Shown here one piece after another: positions 55,974-64,000 of a DNA stretch of 64,000 bases. The notes under the pieces are model-generated. The model saw nothing but the letters and a program-made list of their open reading frames with translations. It had not been told where the DNA came from and ran no database searches. The position numbers and the translations under genes are program-made. Source of the DNA: Paenibacillus taiwanensis DSM 18679. Lineage in GTDB: Bacteria > Bacillota > Bacilli > Paenibacillales > Paenibacillaceae. The stretch covers positions 583,705 to 647,704 of the forward strand of contig NZ_KE384306.1 of NCBI RefSeq assembly GCF_000425125.1, in the 5' to 3' direction. The first letter of the stretch is position 1; every line of letters begins with the position of its first letter.

Positions 55974-58340
55974 ATGGGTCAATTAAACACTAGTGTCATC
56001 GGATATCCTCGTATCGGGTACAATCGTGAATGGAAAAAAGCGTTGGAGCAATATTGGACAGGCAAAACTTCTTCTGAGCAGTTAGAAGCAGAGTTAAACC
56101 GTATTGAAGTTGAACGTCTAACGACGTTAGTTGATGCGAAGTTGTCTTATGTTCCTGTGCAAGATTATACGTGGTACGATCACGTATTAGATACTGCGGT
56201 GATGTTTGGTATTATCCCTGCACGTTTCCAGCATGAGTTCGCTGATCAATTGGACACACTGAAGTCTTCACCAAGTGAAGCGATTGGCACGCCGCAAGCG
56301 ATCATAGATGTTACTTTTGGCATGGCGCGTGGTACTGCACAATCGACGGCATGTGAGATGACCAAGTGGTTTAATACGAACTATCATTACATCGTGCCAG
56401 AATGGGAAGGCCATGCACCTGAACTGTTGTATAATCATCCGGTAGCAGCGGTGCGTCGTGCGAAGCTTGTAGGAAGTGTGGATGTGACTGTATGGAAGCC
56501 AGTTCTCGTCGGGCCATACACATTTGTTCGCTTAATGAAGGGCATCGCTGCTGCTGATCGTGCTACTGTCGCCAAGCAGTTTGCTACAGTGTATGGCGAA
56601 GTGCTTGTGGCACTTGCGGCTGAAGGGATTACCCAAGTTCAGTTGGATGAGCCTGGATTCGTATTACCGATGAATAAAGCGGAATGGGAAGCGGTTCAAG
56701 AAATATACACCTATCTTCGTGCGCAGTCGCCATCCCTCTCCATCTGGGTGCAAACTTACTTTGAAAGCGTATCTGATTATGAATCGTTTGTAAAACTGCC
56801 TGTTGACGTACTTGGTCTCGATCTTGTGCATGGCAAAGCGCGTAACCTGGAGGCAATTCAAAAGTTCGGATTTCCTGCTGACAAGCGGATTGCGGTTGGT
56901 GTTATTGATGGGCGCAACATTTGGAAGACGGACCTTGCCGCAGTGACGGAGCTGCTGACACAATATGTGAAGCCTCAAGTACCAACGGATCGTTGGATCG
57001 TGCAGCCGTCTTGCAGCTTGCTGCATGTACCATTAACGTTAAGCAGCGAGACGGAGCTTCCAGAATACGTGCGTACGATTTTGGCGGGAGCTGATGAGAA
57101 GTTAGTTGAACTCGAACTTTTGGCACAGCATCTTGCGAATCCGACTGCAGACACAGAAGCTGGCATCGCACTCAGCGCGCAAGCCGTTGCTAACTGGCGC
57201 AGCTTGCCAGAGCGCAATCGTCCACAAGTGAAAGAACAATTGTTACAAATTCAGTCGTCTGAGGAAGCATGGACACGTGTCCCATTTGCAGAGCGTCTCG
57301 CATTACATCAGTCTCGCTGGCCGAACCTCCCGTTATTGCCTACAACTTCAATCGGGAGCTTACCGCAGACAGCAGAAGTTCGTAAAGCTCGCTTAAAATT
57401 CCGCAAAGGCGAGTGGAGTGAAGCGGCTTACACTGCGTATTTGCAAGCCGAAATGAAACGGTGGATTGACATTCAAGAACAAATTGGTATCGATGTGCTT
57501 GTTCACGGTGAATTTGAGCGTACAGATATGGTTGAGTATTTTGGTGAGAAGCTGGAAGGTTTCGTATTTACCAAAAACGGCTGGGTTCAATCCTATGGCT
57601 CACGCTGCGTGAAGCCTCCTGTATTGTACGGAGATGTAGCATTTGTGGAGGCGATGACGGTTGTCGAGACCGAATATGCTCAATCTCTTACGAACAAGCC
57701 GGTAAAAGGGATGTTGACAGGACCGGTGACCATCTTGAATTGGTCGTTCGTGCGTGATGATATTTCACGTGAGGAGGCTGCCTATCAATTGTCATGGGCG
57801 CTTCGTCAAGAGATTCAAGCTTTGGAAGAAGCGGGTATTGGTATGATTCAGGTTGATGAGCCAGCGGTTAAAGAAGGAATGCCACTGCATCCAGATGACA
57901 AGCAGGGATACCGCGAATGGACGGTTAAAGCGTTCCGTCTGACGACAAGTGGCGTCAAACCAGAAACACAGGTGCATACACATATGTGTTACTGTGATTT
58001 CTCGGATATGGTCGATTTAATTCGGGAAATGGATGCGGATGTCATCTCTGTTGAAACAGCCCGTAGCGGTGGCGACATCGTGGAGGTATTTGCTAAGCAC
58101 CAATATGAGCTGGGAATCGGACTTGGTGTTTATGATATTCACAGCCCGCGTATACCTGCCACAGCCGAGATGGCTACCTTTATCGAATCGGTACTTCAGG
58201 TGATGCCTGCACGTACCTTCTGGATTAATCCAGACTGCGGCTTGAAGACAAGAAATGAGCAGGAAACGATTGCTGCATTGTCTAACATGGTTAAAGCAGC
58301 ACAGCAAGCTCGGGAATATCTAACGACTAAGAACGCTTAA
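55974..58340 (+). CDS. metE: Cobalamin-independent methionine synthase
   Basis: A 788-residue MetE that transfers the methyl group of 5-methyltetrahydropteroyl-triglutamate to homocysteine. It has both halves of the duplicated barrel: the N-terminal half starts GYPRIGYNREWKKALEQYW and the C-terminal half begins near PLLPTTSIGSLPQT. The zinc ligands H670, C672 (HTHMCYCDF) and C755 (NPDCGLKTR) are present, as is the expected Glu in the HGEFERTDM segment. The ATG follows GGGGAGGCTGCAATA. Control by the upstream cobalamin riboswitch suggests a MetH elsewhere in the genome. Confidence 0.97.
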   Translation: MGQLNTSVIGYPRIGYNREWKKALEQYWTGKTSSEQLEAELNRIEVERLTTLVDAKLSYVPVQDYTWYDHVLDTAVMFGIIPARFQHEFADQLDTLKSSPSEAIGTPQAIIDVTFGMARGTAQSTACEMTKWFNTNYHYIVPEWEGHAPELLYNHPVAAVRRAKLVGSVDVTVWKPVLVGPYTFVRLMKGIAAADRATVAKQFATVYGEVLVALAAEGITQVQLDEPGFVLPMNKAEWEAVQEIYTYLRAQSPSLSIWVQTYFESVSDYESFVKLPVDVLGLDLVHGKARNLEAIQKFGFPADKRIAVGVIDGRNIWKTDLAAVTELLTQYVKPQVPTDRWIVQPSCSLLHVPLTLSSETELPEYVRTILAGADEKLVELELLAQHLANPTADTEAGIALSAQAVANWRSLPERNRPQVKEQLLQIQSSEEAWTRVPFAERLALHQSRWPNLPLLPTTSIGSLPQTAEVRKARLKFRKGEWSEAAYTAYLQAEMKRWIDIQEQIGIDVLVHGEFERTDMVEYFGEKLEGFVFTKNGWVQSYGSRCVKPPVLYGDVAFVEAMTVVETEYAQSLTNKPVKGMLTGPVTILNWSFVRDDISREEAAYQLSWALRQEIQALEEAGIGMIQVDEPAVKEGMPLHPDDKQGYREWTVKAFRLTTSGVKPETQVHTHMCYCDFSDMVDLIREMDADVISVETARSGGDIVEVFAKHQYELGIGLGVYDIHSPRIPATAEMATFIESVLQVMPARTFWINPDCGLKTRNEQETIAALSNMVKAAQQAREYLTTKNA

Positions 58341-58361
58341 CTTCATACGTAAATAACAGAT

Positions 58362-58470
58362 AAAGCCGTGCCGTGTTGTGGTGTACGCTGCGTGAGATAA
58401 CACTTCTCATGCTAGCATAAGGATTAGTGCGTATATCCTTGTGCAGCGTATGCGGACACGGCTTTGTTTT
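58362..58470 (+). terminator. Long nested terminator hairpin after metE
   Basis: Outer stem AAAGCCGTG/CACGGCTTT (58362-58370, 58457-58465) and inner stem TACGCTGC/GCAGCGTA (58384-58391, 58443-58450), followed by GTTTTG. Confidence 0.7.
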
Positions 58471-58549
58471 GCCTGTAGACCTATTTAGAATAATAATGAA
58501 TAATTTAAATATGTGGAACTAGACAAGAATGCTCTCAAAATAGCAAGTT

Positions 58550-58560
58550 TGTGGTATAAT
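58550..58560 (+). promoter_or_regulatory. Extended -10 promoter of the next gene
   Basis: TGGTATAAT (58552-58560) carries the TGn extension; no good -35 is seen. It would give an ~95-base leader before the gene at 58661. Confidence 0.45.
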
Positions 58561-58660
58561 ATAAATGTAAGCGGATACAGTAAGCGTTTTAATTGTTAAC
58601 TGTTTTTATATGTAATAGGTTCATCTTGAAAGAAATGGGTGTTGAGAGGAGTGTTCAGAC

Positions 58661-59155
58661 ATGAAACGGCTGACTAACTGGTACCGCAGCGTCGTTAAGG
58701 CGAAAAATAAAAGTTATGAGTATGAAGAAGTAGTGGTCACTTTGACAGATGTAAAGCGCGCTATGTTAGCTTGGGAGCAGGATATGCCTGAGCAGATGAT
58801 TCGTACACAATTATTACGTGAGGACCAGAGCATCGATTTATATCGTTTGCGTCGTTATTTGGGCGGGATTTCCAATCAGAAGTTCTATATGTCCCGTTTC
58901 ACGTATCAAATATTTGAAGAACAAGACAAACATATTCCCCGTTATTTGGACATGGTACAGGCTGCGGTTGATGACTATATGGATGAGAATACCCAGCTTC
59001 CGGTCGTTAACGGTACGCGGAATCGTCAAGTTCATTACGATAAGTTAATTCAAGGACATTACTTGAGTGAATTGCCAAATATTCCGTTATATGTCACAAC
59101 TGAAGAGTTTCTGTTGACACATGATTCCGATTGGCACCAAAGCTATGTCAATTGA
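58661..59155 (+). CDS. Conserved Bacillales protein, possibly DUF3939
   Basis: A 164-residue soluble protein rich in aromatic and charged residues: VVVTLTDVKRAMLAWEQDMP, then LYRLRRYLGGISNQKFYMSR, IPRYLDMVQAAVDDYMD and a C-terminal LYVTTEEFLLTHDSDW. The pattern recalls DUF3939-type proteins, but I am not sure of that family. No membrane segment or catalytic motif is visible. Start supported by GAGAGGAGTGTTCAGAC. Single gene bracketed by its own promoter and a strong terminator. Confidence 0.6.
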   Translation: MKRLTNWYRSVVKAKNKSYEYEEVVVTLTDVKRAMLAWEQDMPEQMIRTQLLREDQSIDLYRLRRYLGGISNQKFYMSRFTYQIFEEQDKHIPRYLDMVQAAVDDYMDENTQLPVVNGTRNRQVHYDKLIQGHYLSELPNIPLYVTTEEFLLTHDSDWHQSYVN

Positions 59156-59174
59156 GTTATGGCTAATTCAGATA

Positions 59175-59254
59175 GCAGGCCGTTAGTGAGCCGCCTCCCA
59201 ATTGCTAGATCGTGTCTACCAATTGGGAGGCGGCTCACAATGGCCTGCTTTTTT
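59175..59254. terminator. Strong terminator with an 18-bp stem
   Basis: Inner perfect stem GTGAGCCGCCTCCCAATT with its complement, inside GCAGGCC/GGCCTGC, then TTTTTTG. It separates convergent genes. Confidence 0.9.
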
Positions 59255-59289
59255 GTTCAAACGGTTGACATGATACAAGGAACAATGTG

Positions 59290-59652
59290 TCACTGCTTGA
59301 GTAAAAAAGAGTTGCCGTCCTCATCTTGAAACGTAGCGTACGTACCCCATTGCATTTGCTGTGGCTTTCCTTGGAAGACAACCCCCCGCGCCTTTAACGT
59401 CTGATAGGCTGCTTGAACGTCATCGCATAGAAACTGTATAGACGGTCGCGACTCGTGCCAATCGTCCATCAAAGCACGAGGGTAAATCACAAGGCCGCTC
59501 ATAGCCCCTTCCGGTCCAACCTCAAGCCAAGTAGCGTACGGTCCCATCGGATATTCGGCTACAACTTTAAATCCGATCTTCTCAACCCAAAATGCTTTGG
59601 CACGTTGCTGATCTGCAACGTATACGGCCGCTGTTGCGATATGATTAATCAT
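59290..59652 (-). CDS. VOC (glyoxalase/bleomycin-resistance) family protein
   Basis: A 120-residue two-module VOC protein: HIATAAVYVADQQRAKAFWV at the start, then ATWLEVGPEG and WGTYATFQDEDGNSFLL at the end, with Glu/Asp residues in the usual metal-ligand positions. This is the YER/PhnB-like small-molecule group; the substrate cannot be inferred. Minus-strand ATG preceded by AGAGGTGTTATC. Confidence 0.88.
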   Translation of the reverse strand: MINHIATAAVYVADQQRAKAFWVEKIGFKVVAEYPMGPYATWLEVGPEGAMSGLVIYPRALMDDWHESRPSIQFLCDDVQAAYQTLKARGVVFQGKPQQMQWGTYATFQDEDGNSFLLKQ

Positions 59653-59720
59653 GATAACACCTCTGTAGTGAACAAAGTTTGCTTAACATGAATGTACACA
59701 TGAACATATATAAATGCAAG

Positions 59721-60293
59721 TTATAAAGAAGGATTGGCATGACATTTGCGACAGACTGGATAATAGGTATCGTTCCCACCAATCAGGATCTGTTCACCAC
59801 TATATACAGGTGTCCCGTTCTCGTTAACACGCAAGTTCATCGTTGCTTTTCGTTCACAAAACCAGCAAATCGTCTTCATTTCCTCAATCTTGTCTGCATA
59901 AAGAAGCATATATTTACTGCCTTCAAACAGTTCATTACGAAAATCATTTTTTAAACCAAAGCCCATTACCGGAATGCGAAGCTCATCCACAATTTTAGTA
60001 AGCTGCAAAATCTGATCTTGGTTCAAAAATTGAACTTCATCAATAAGCACACAAGATATTTTTTCCTGACAGCTTGCAGTAAGGGCGTATACGTCTGTAT
60101 CTGAATAAATGGCCGTTGCTTTGGCACGTATGCCGATACGCGACTTGACGTATCCTACCTCATCGCGATTGTCCAACGCCGACGTAAATATAAGTACGGA
60201 TTTGTTCTGTTCTTCATAGTTGTGCGCCACTTTTAAAATTTCAATAGACTTACCGCTATTCATTGCGCCGTAGCGAAAATATAATTGAGCCAA
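59721..60293 (-). CDS. tdk: Thymidine kinase
   Basis: A 190-residue type II thymidine kinase of the salvage pathway. The Walker A motif [10 protein letters not shown], the Walker B-like VLIDEVQFL, and the zinc-binding cysteines (CWFCERKA and CRKCH) are present. The frame is open to 60353, but the TTG at 60293, with GGAGTGGCTGAGG upstream, starts [16 protein letters not shown], the usual N-terminus. Single gene; a possible terminator was not seen. Confidence 0.95.
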   Translation of the reverse strand: MAQLYFRYGAMNSGKSIEILKVAHNYEEQNKSVLIFTSALDNRDEVGYVKSRIGIRAKATAIYSDTDVYALTASCQEKISCVLIDEVQFLNQDQILQLTKIVDELRIPVMGFGLKNDFRNELFEGSKYMLLYADKIEEMKTICWFCERKATMNLRVNENGTPVYSGEQILIGGNDTYYPVCRKCHANPSL

Positions 60294-60540
60294 CCTCAGC
60301 CACTCCGATCTGATCAATATGGTCGAAAATATATCATAGCACATTGATCCCAAAAGTGAATCATGATCAGCTGAAGAACCGTTATTTTTCTCGACAGGTT
60401 GCAGTATACAGTAGTGATAAATTCAATGAACTGACTTCATATTTATAAATAGATCAACGCACTCATCTGTGCATCGTCACCATTATTTGGGCGCTGTCAT
60501 AGGTTGTTGTAATAGCGAATGGTGTAAAGGAGACAAAAGT

Positions 60541-60969
60541 ATGAACGTTAATTCGAAGCGTCGCGCAGGTCCAGTACGGTCCACAACGACATCGCGGCCA
60601 TTTACGAACAAGCAGGCCATGTCACCAAAGGGAACTTTTCGAAGCATGTCACGTCCTGATTTGTATCCTTCTGTGAATACCGCTATTTTTAGTGCTTCTG
60701 CAGGTTCCTCTCTGGAAATGGTGCAGCAAATGAATAAAGTGCTACAGCGTATACATGATTCAAAAGAATATGCAGCCCAAGTTATGGATGCTGCTCAACG
60801 TGGAAACGAGAAGGAAGTTATACGCCTGTTAAAAAGTGTGCAAATAAGCGCAGATATAAGCGTCAAGTTCACACCGGACGGACTTCACATGCGTTTTTCA
60901 AGCGGTCCTGCGGAAAACTATTGCTGCAACACGGAAGTGACACTGCGTTGGAATAAACGGAATGAATAA
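60541..60969 (+). CDS. Conserved hypothetical protein
   Basis: A 142-residue protein with a basic, Ser/Thr/Arg-rich disordered N-terminus (residues 1-45) and a compact C-terminal part (SLEMVQQMNKVLQRIHDS, IRLLKSVQISADISVKFTPD, then a beta-rich end with a CC pair). Start supported by GTAAAGGAGACAAAAGT, after a promoter candidate TCGACA (60391-60396), 18 bases, TGATAA (60415-60420). I do not recognise the family; a spore-associated role is possible from its composition but unsupported. Confidence 0.6.
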   Translation: MNVNSKRRAGPVRSTTTSRPFTNKQAMSPKGTFRSMSRPDLYPSVNTAIFSASAGSSLEMVQQMNKVLQRIHDSKEYAAQVMDAAQRGNEKEVIRLLKSVQISADISVKFTPDGLHMRFSSGPAENYCCNTEVTLRWNKRNE

Positions 60970-61017
60970 CGAAAGTGATAGGAAATGCAAGCTTAAAAAG
61001 CGAGTGCACGTAGAGGT

Positions 61018-61063
61018 GAAAAAAGAGGCGGACCGTGTCATGAAATGACTGAACGGCCCGCCT
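61018..61063 (-). terminator. Intrinsic terminator of the nitroreductase gene
   Basis: AGGCGGACCGT.../...ACGGCCCGCCT hairpin (61026-61063) with an inner GTCA/TGAC; on the minus strand it is followed by CTTTTTTC. Confidence 0.8.
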
Positions 61064-61080
61064 GTAGGTGCTACTATCAA

Positions 61081-61713
61081 TTAAAACGTTTCTTTGATCA
61101 CGGAACGCTCCAACGGAAGACGACCGGAGCCGTGAGCAGGCGAAAGCGCTTTGCCGAGAGTGATCAGCATAACCGGAACATAACGGTCAGGAATGTTATA
61201 CGTCTCAATAAGTTGAGCGGGATTAAAGCCGCCAATTGGACAAGTGTCATAGCCTTTTGCCTTGGCAGCAATCATAAGCTGCATGGAAGCAAGAGAGGCG
61301 TTACGAATAGCGTCCTCGCGGCCAATCGTAGTGGAATTGGCATAGGCACGGTTAATGTTGCCCACCAAAGTATCATGTACTTCTTGGGTAATATATCCGC
61401 CGGCCAGTGCAGGGCCGTATACTTCTTCGGCTACCAGGTTGGCTTCTGTGTCACCAAGCACAACGATCACTGCGGAACTGTCCACGACTTGCTGCTGATT
61501 GTAGGCGATTGGGAGCAGTTTTTGCTTGTTGGCTTCTTCTTGAACGACAAGAAAACGCCAATGTTGCAAGTTCCATGAAGAAGGAGCAGCAGCAGCAAGT
61601 TCAAGAATTTCATTCAGATCTGCTTCCGAAATTTGATGTGCAGCGTCATATTTACGTACGGAATGGCGGGAGAGCATAGCTTCCGCTACAGTAAGGTTAG
61701 TTGATGTGGACAA
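61081..61713 (-). CDS. Nitroreductase family protein (NAD(P)H-dependent, FMN)
   Basis: A 210-residue nitroreductase-fold flavoprotein: SRHSVRKYD (FMN-phosphate contacts), AAAAPSSWNLQHWRFLVVQ, and a C-terminal PIGGFNP with YVPVMLITLGKA. Similar to YodC/YdgI of Bacillus, which reduce quinones or nitro compounds; substrate unknown. Minus-strand ATG preceded by AAGGATGTATGACACTTGTCC. It diverges from the LysR gene. Confidence 0.92.
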   Translation of the reverse strand: MSTSTNLTVAEAMLSRHSVRKYDAAHQISEADLNEILELAAAAPSSWNLQHWRFLVVQEEANKQKLLPIAYNQQQVVDSSAVIVVLGDTEANLVAEEVYGPALAGGYITQEVHDTLVGNINRAYANSTTIGREDAIRNASLASMQLMIAAKAKGYDTCPIGGFNPAQLIETYNIPDRYVPVMLITLGKALSPAHGSGRLPLERSVIKETF

Positions 61714-61975
61714 GTGTCATACATCCTTTCGTAACGTTTAATGGTTTGTATTTGTCGATGATACGTTAAGTTGCGTAGTTATTTACTTACTAAAACATAG
61801 TAACATGAAGCTCAAAACAAATCAAAGGTTAATTTAAGCGGGGGTTCCATTTTTGTGCTACATCGTAAGGATCACCCTTGACACTACAATTAATTCTATG
61901 ATAAATTAACTCCACTACAAATAAAAGTAAACTTATCAGATTATAAGTATATATAGGCATGACATGCTGACCTGT

Positions 61976-62015
61976 CAACAGGAGGCCCCTTACTTTGAGA
62001 AGGGGCCTCCTGTTG
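61976..62015. repeat. Perfect 16-bp inverted repeat before the LysR gene
   Basis: CAACAGGAGGCCCCTT (61976-61991) and its exact complement (62000-62015) flank an eight-base loop. No T-tract follows. Confidence 0.85.
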
Positions 62016-62077
62016 TATGAAGGGGCATGTCGAGAATGTGACCGTGCTTACATATTTGAATAGGAGGGAGAATGGAT

Positions 62078-63007
62078 ATGAACATTGATCATATAGAAGC
62101 CTTCATTTACATTTCTCACTATGGCAGCTTTAACAAAGCGGCTGAGGCTTTGTTTCTGTCACAGCCATCGGTATCTGCGCGTATCCAGACGCTGGAAAGG
62201 GAGCTGAATTGCACGCTATTTAGCCGCGAGAGCAGACGAGTAGAGCTGTCTGAGCAAGGAAAAATATTTTTGCCCTATGCGAAGCAGCTACTTCAAGTTT
62301 ATGAGCGGGGCGTGCAAAAGCTTCAACTGCAAGCGCCAGGACGACAAGAGCTTCGGATAGGCTGTACGATATCGGTGTCCAATTATATTCTCCCTTGGCT
62401 GCTTCCTGCGGTAAGAGAGCAGCATGAACATTTTCAAGCACGACTAACTACGGAGTTGACAGATCAGATCGTGCTCAAAGTTCTTAATAAAGAACTGGAC
62501 GTAGGCTTTGTGCGCCATATTACACATCCGAATTTGCATTCCGTAGCTTTTTATGAGGACCCCATCAAACTGTTTGTACCGGATCATCATCCCTTTGTGA
62601 GAGAAAGGTACATCTCTTTGGAAAGGCTATCCGGGCAAGAGCTTGTATTTTTCGAATGTGGCTCATTGGATTGGGTTCGTATTCATCGTTTGTTCGAATC
62701 TCTGGATAGCCCGCCGCGAATTGTGTACCACGTTGATCATTTAGAAACGGCCAAGAAGCTAGTGCTTCAAGGTTGTGGCATATGCCTTTTACCAAGCTTA
62801 TGTGTGCAAGAGGAGGTCAAGCAGGGCGCGCTGCATGCGATTGCGGTTCCTGAATTGGAAGACATCTCCTTGCGGACCAACCTAATCTATTTAAAGGAGC
62901 AGCCTTCGCCATTTATTTCAACACTTCTCGAGCTCCGCAAACGTATCTGGGTAAATGCTTTTCACACTGTATCCAGCTTATCACATCCCCTAAATGAAGA
63001 TGTATAG
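62078..63007 (+). CDS. LysR-family transcriptional regulator
   Basis: A 309-residue LTTR. The N-terminal winged helix is clear (IEAFIYISHYGSFNKAAEAL, LSQPSVSARIQTLERELN, LFSRESRRVELSEQG), followed by the effector-binding domain. AGGAGGG lies nine bases before the ATG at 62078 and only three before the one at 62072, so the later start is preferred. The monooxygenase gene downstream on the same strand is a candidate target or operon partner; CysL/CbbR-like family resemblance is general. Confidence 0.93.
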   Translation: MNIDHIEAFIYISHYGSFNKAAEALFLSQPSVSARIQTLERELNCTLFSRESRRVELSEQGKIFLPYAKQLLQVYERGVQKLQLQAPGRQELRIGCTISVSNYILPWLLPAVREQHEHFQARLTTELTDQIVLKVLNKELDVGFVRHITHPNLHSVAFYEDPIKLFVPDHHPFVRERYISLERLSGQELVFFECGSLDWVRIHRLFESLDSPPRIVYHVDHLETAKKLVLQGCGICLLPSLCVQEEVKQGALHAIAVPELEDISLRTNLIYLKEQPSPFISTLLELRKRIWVNAFHTVSSLSHPLNEDV

Positions 63008-63131
63008 ATAACTTCTATTTACAAATCCAAATGCTCTATCGCAAAAATATTTACGAATAAATGAGGATATGGTAGATTTACTGCAATATATCCGATAATT
63101 CCGATAAGAATTATATATGAGGAGCGTGCTT

Positions 63132-64000
63132 ATGGGTACAAACAGACAATTAAAGCTTGGTGTCATGCTTCATGGGGCAGGCAGCCATGTTGCAGCTTGG
63201 CGCCACCCTGAATCACCCGCCGATGCTAGCGTCAATTTTGAATTTTACAAGCAAGTGGCAAGGCAAGCGGAAACAGGCAAGTTTGATCTCGCTTTTGTTG
63301 CGGATGGATTATACATTACTGAAATATCACATCCAAATTTTTTGAATAGATTTGAACCGATCACGATATTATCTGCGCTTGCGGATAGCACTTCACACAT
63401 CGGTCTAGTTGGAACGCTGTCTACCTCGTACAGTGAACCTTACACAGTCGCGAGACAATTTGCTTCACTGGATACAATTAGCGGTGGACGTGCGGGATGG
63501 AATGCGGTCACCTCCCCGTTGGAAGGTTCAGCCTTAAATTACGGCAAGGAGCAGCATGCGTCACATGAGCTTCGTTATCGTATGGCTAATGAGTATATAC
63601 AAGTGGTAAAAGGCTTGTGGGATTCCTGGGAAGATGATGCGTTTATTCGCAACAAAGTGTCAGGTCAATTTATCGATCCGGATAAGATGCATCGACTTCA
63701 TCATAAAGGCGAATTTTTCGCGGTCCAAGGTCCGCTAAATATTGCAAGATCCAAACAGGGACAGCCAGTCGTTTTTCAAGCTGGCTCATCTGAGGCAGGC
63801 AAGGAACTGGCCGCACGTGAAGCAGATGCCGTATTCACGGGACATGAAACAATAGAGGAAGCAGTTAGCTTTTATCAGGATGTGAAGCAGCGTGCAGCAG
63901 CCTACGGTCGCTCTCCGGACGACATTTTAATTTTTCCTGGCATATCACCCATTATTGGCCACACGGAGGACGAAGCGCTTTCTAAATATGAACAGATCGC
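63132..64000 (+). CDS. FMN-dependent monooxygenase, NtaA/SnaA/DszA type, 3' end missing
   Basis: The frame from the ATG at 63132 (GAGGAGCGTGCTT upstream) is open to the window end, giving 289 residues of an enzyme usually ~440 long. [51 protein letters not shown], the [13 protein letters not shown] signature and [17 protein letters not shown] are those of class C flavin-dependent monooxygenases acting on nitrilotriacetate, dibenzothiophene sulfone or alkanesulfonate-like substrates. It needs a separate FMN reductase. Position after a LysR gene suggests a sulfur- or nutrient-limitation locus, as inference. Confidence 0.9.
   Translation, partial: MGTNRQLKLGVMLHGAGSHVAAWRHPESPADASVNFEFYKQVARQAETGKFDLAFVADGLYITEISHPNFLNRFEPITILSALADSTSHIGLVGTLSTSYSEPYTVARQFASLDTISGGRAGWNAVTSPLEGSALNYGKEQHASHELRYRMANEYIQVVKGLWDSWEDDAFIRNKVSGQFIDPDKMHRLHHKGEFFAVQGPLNIARSKQGQPVVFQAGSSEAGKELAAREADAVFTGHETIEEAVSFYQDVKQRAAAYGRSPDDILIFPGISPIIGHTEDEALSKYEQI

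Overview
The window looks like a chromosomal segment of a low-to-mid GC, endospore-forming Firmicute, most likely a Paenibacillus. The basis is the sporulation gene spoVS, a small Spo0E-type phosphatase, the Bacillales gene orders ymdB-spoVS, miaB-ricA, pncA-pncB and csoR-copZ-copA, FadN/A/E-type beta-oxidation genes, and strong ribosome binding sites throughout. The species is an inference; I cannot place it further.

1-24 kb is conserved core. It runs ymdB (5' end missing), spoVS, a membrane-type dipeptidase, a two-subunit 2-oxoacid:acceptor oxidoreductase, an orphan PduL-type phosphotransacylase, miaB-ricA (preceded by a structured, possibly independently terminated RNA element), and a fatty-acid oxidation block. 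In that block etfB-etfA are divergent from a membrane Fe-S oxidoreductase (EtfD/FadF type), followed by fadN, fadA, fadE and an acyl-CoA ligase. A PaaI-like thioesterase and the NAD salvage pair pncA-pncB follow.

23.6-35.2 kb is a defence island. A pseudokinase gene with an in-frame stop precedes CRISPR array 1 (7 repeats), a seven-gene type III-B operon (cmr1, cas10/cmr2, cmr3-cmr6, then a DUF6602-like putative PD-(D/E)XK nuclease joined by an ATGA overlap), and CRISPR array 2 (11 full repeats plus one cut short). Both arrays use the same 32-bp repeat and have near-identical 169-bp leaders. No cas1, cas2, cas6 or CARF effector is visible. An IS200/IS605 remnant has eaten the distal end of array 2.

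35.2-43 kb is accessory DNA: small Bacillales proteins, a damaged papain-like/NlpC-type hydrolase, a 44-codon Spo0E-like gene, a secreted HNH-like toxin between two homologous putative immunity genes, a duplicated lipoprotein (one copy frameshifted in a 7-T tract), and a PepSY/YcdB-like protein.

43-49.3 kb is the ruin of a hybrid NRPS/PKS lipopeptide cluster. The megasynthase parts are shredded, but a FenF/ItuD-like malonyl transferase, an Sfp-type phosphopantetheinyl transferase and a type II thioesterase remain open.

49.4-64 kb returns to core functions: ldh, a copper efflux operon with G-rich CsoR operator candidates, a HesB/YneR protein, a truncated macro-domain gene beside a 63-bp inverted-repeat element, a YolD-like protein, a cobalamin riboswitch with a distant terminator controlling metE, a VOC protein, thymidine kinase, a nitroreductase, a LysR regulator and an FMN monooxygenase that runs off the end.

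The best candidate for something little described is the Cmr operon with its terminal DUF6602-like protein and the leader architecture of its two arrays.
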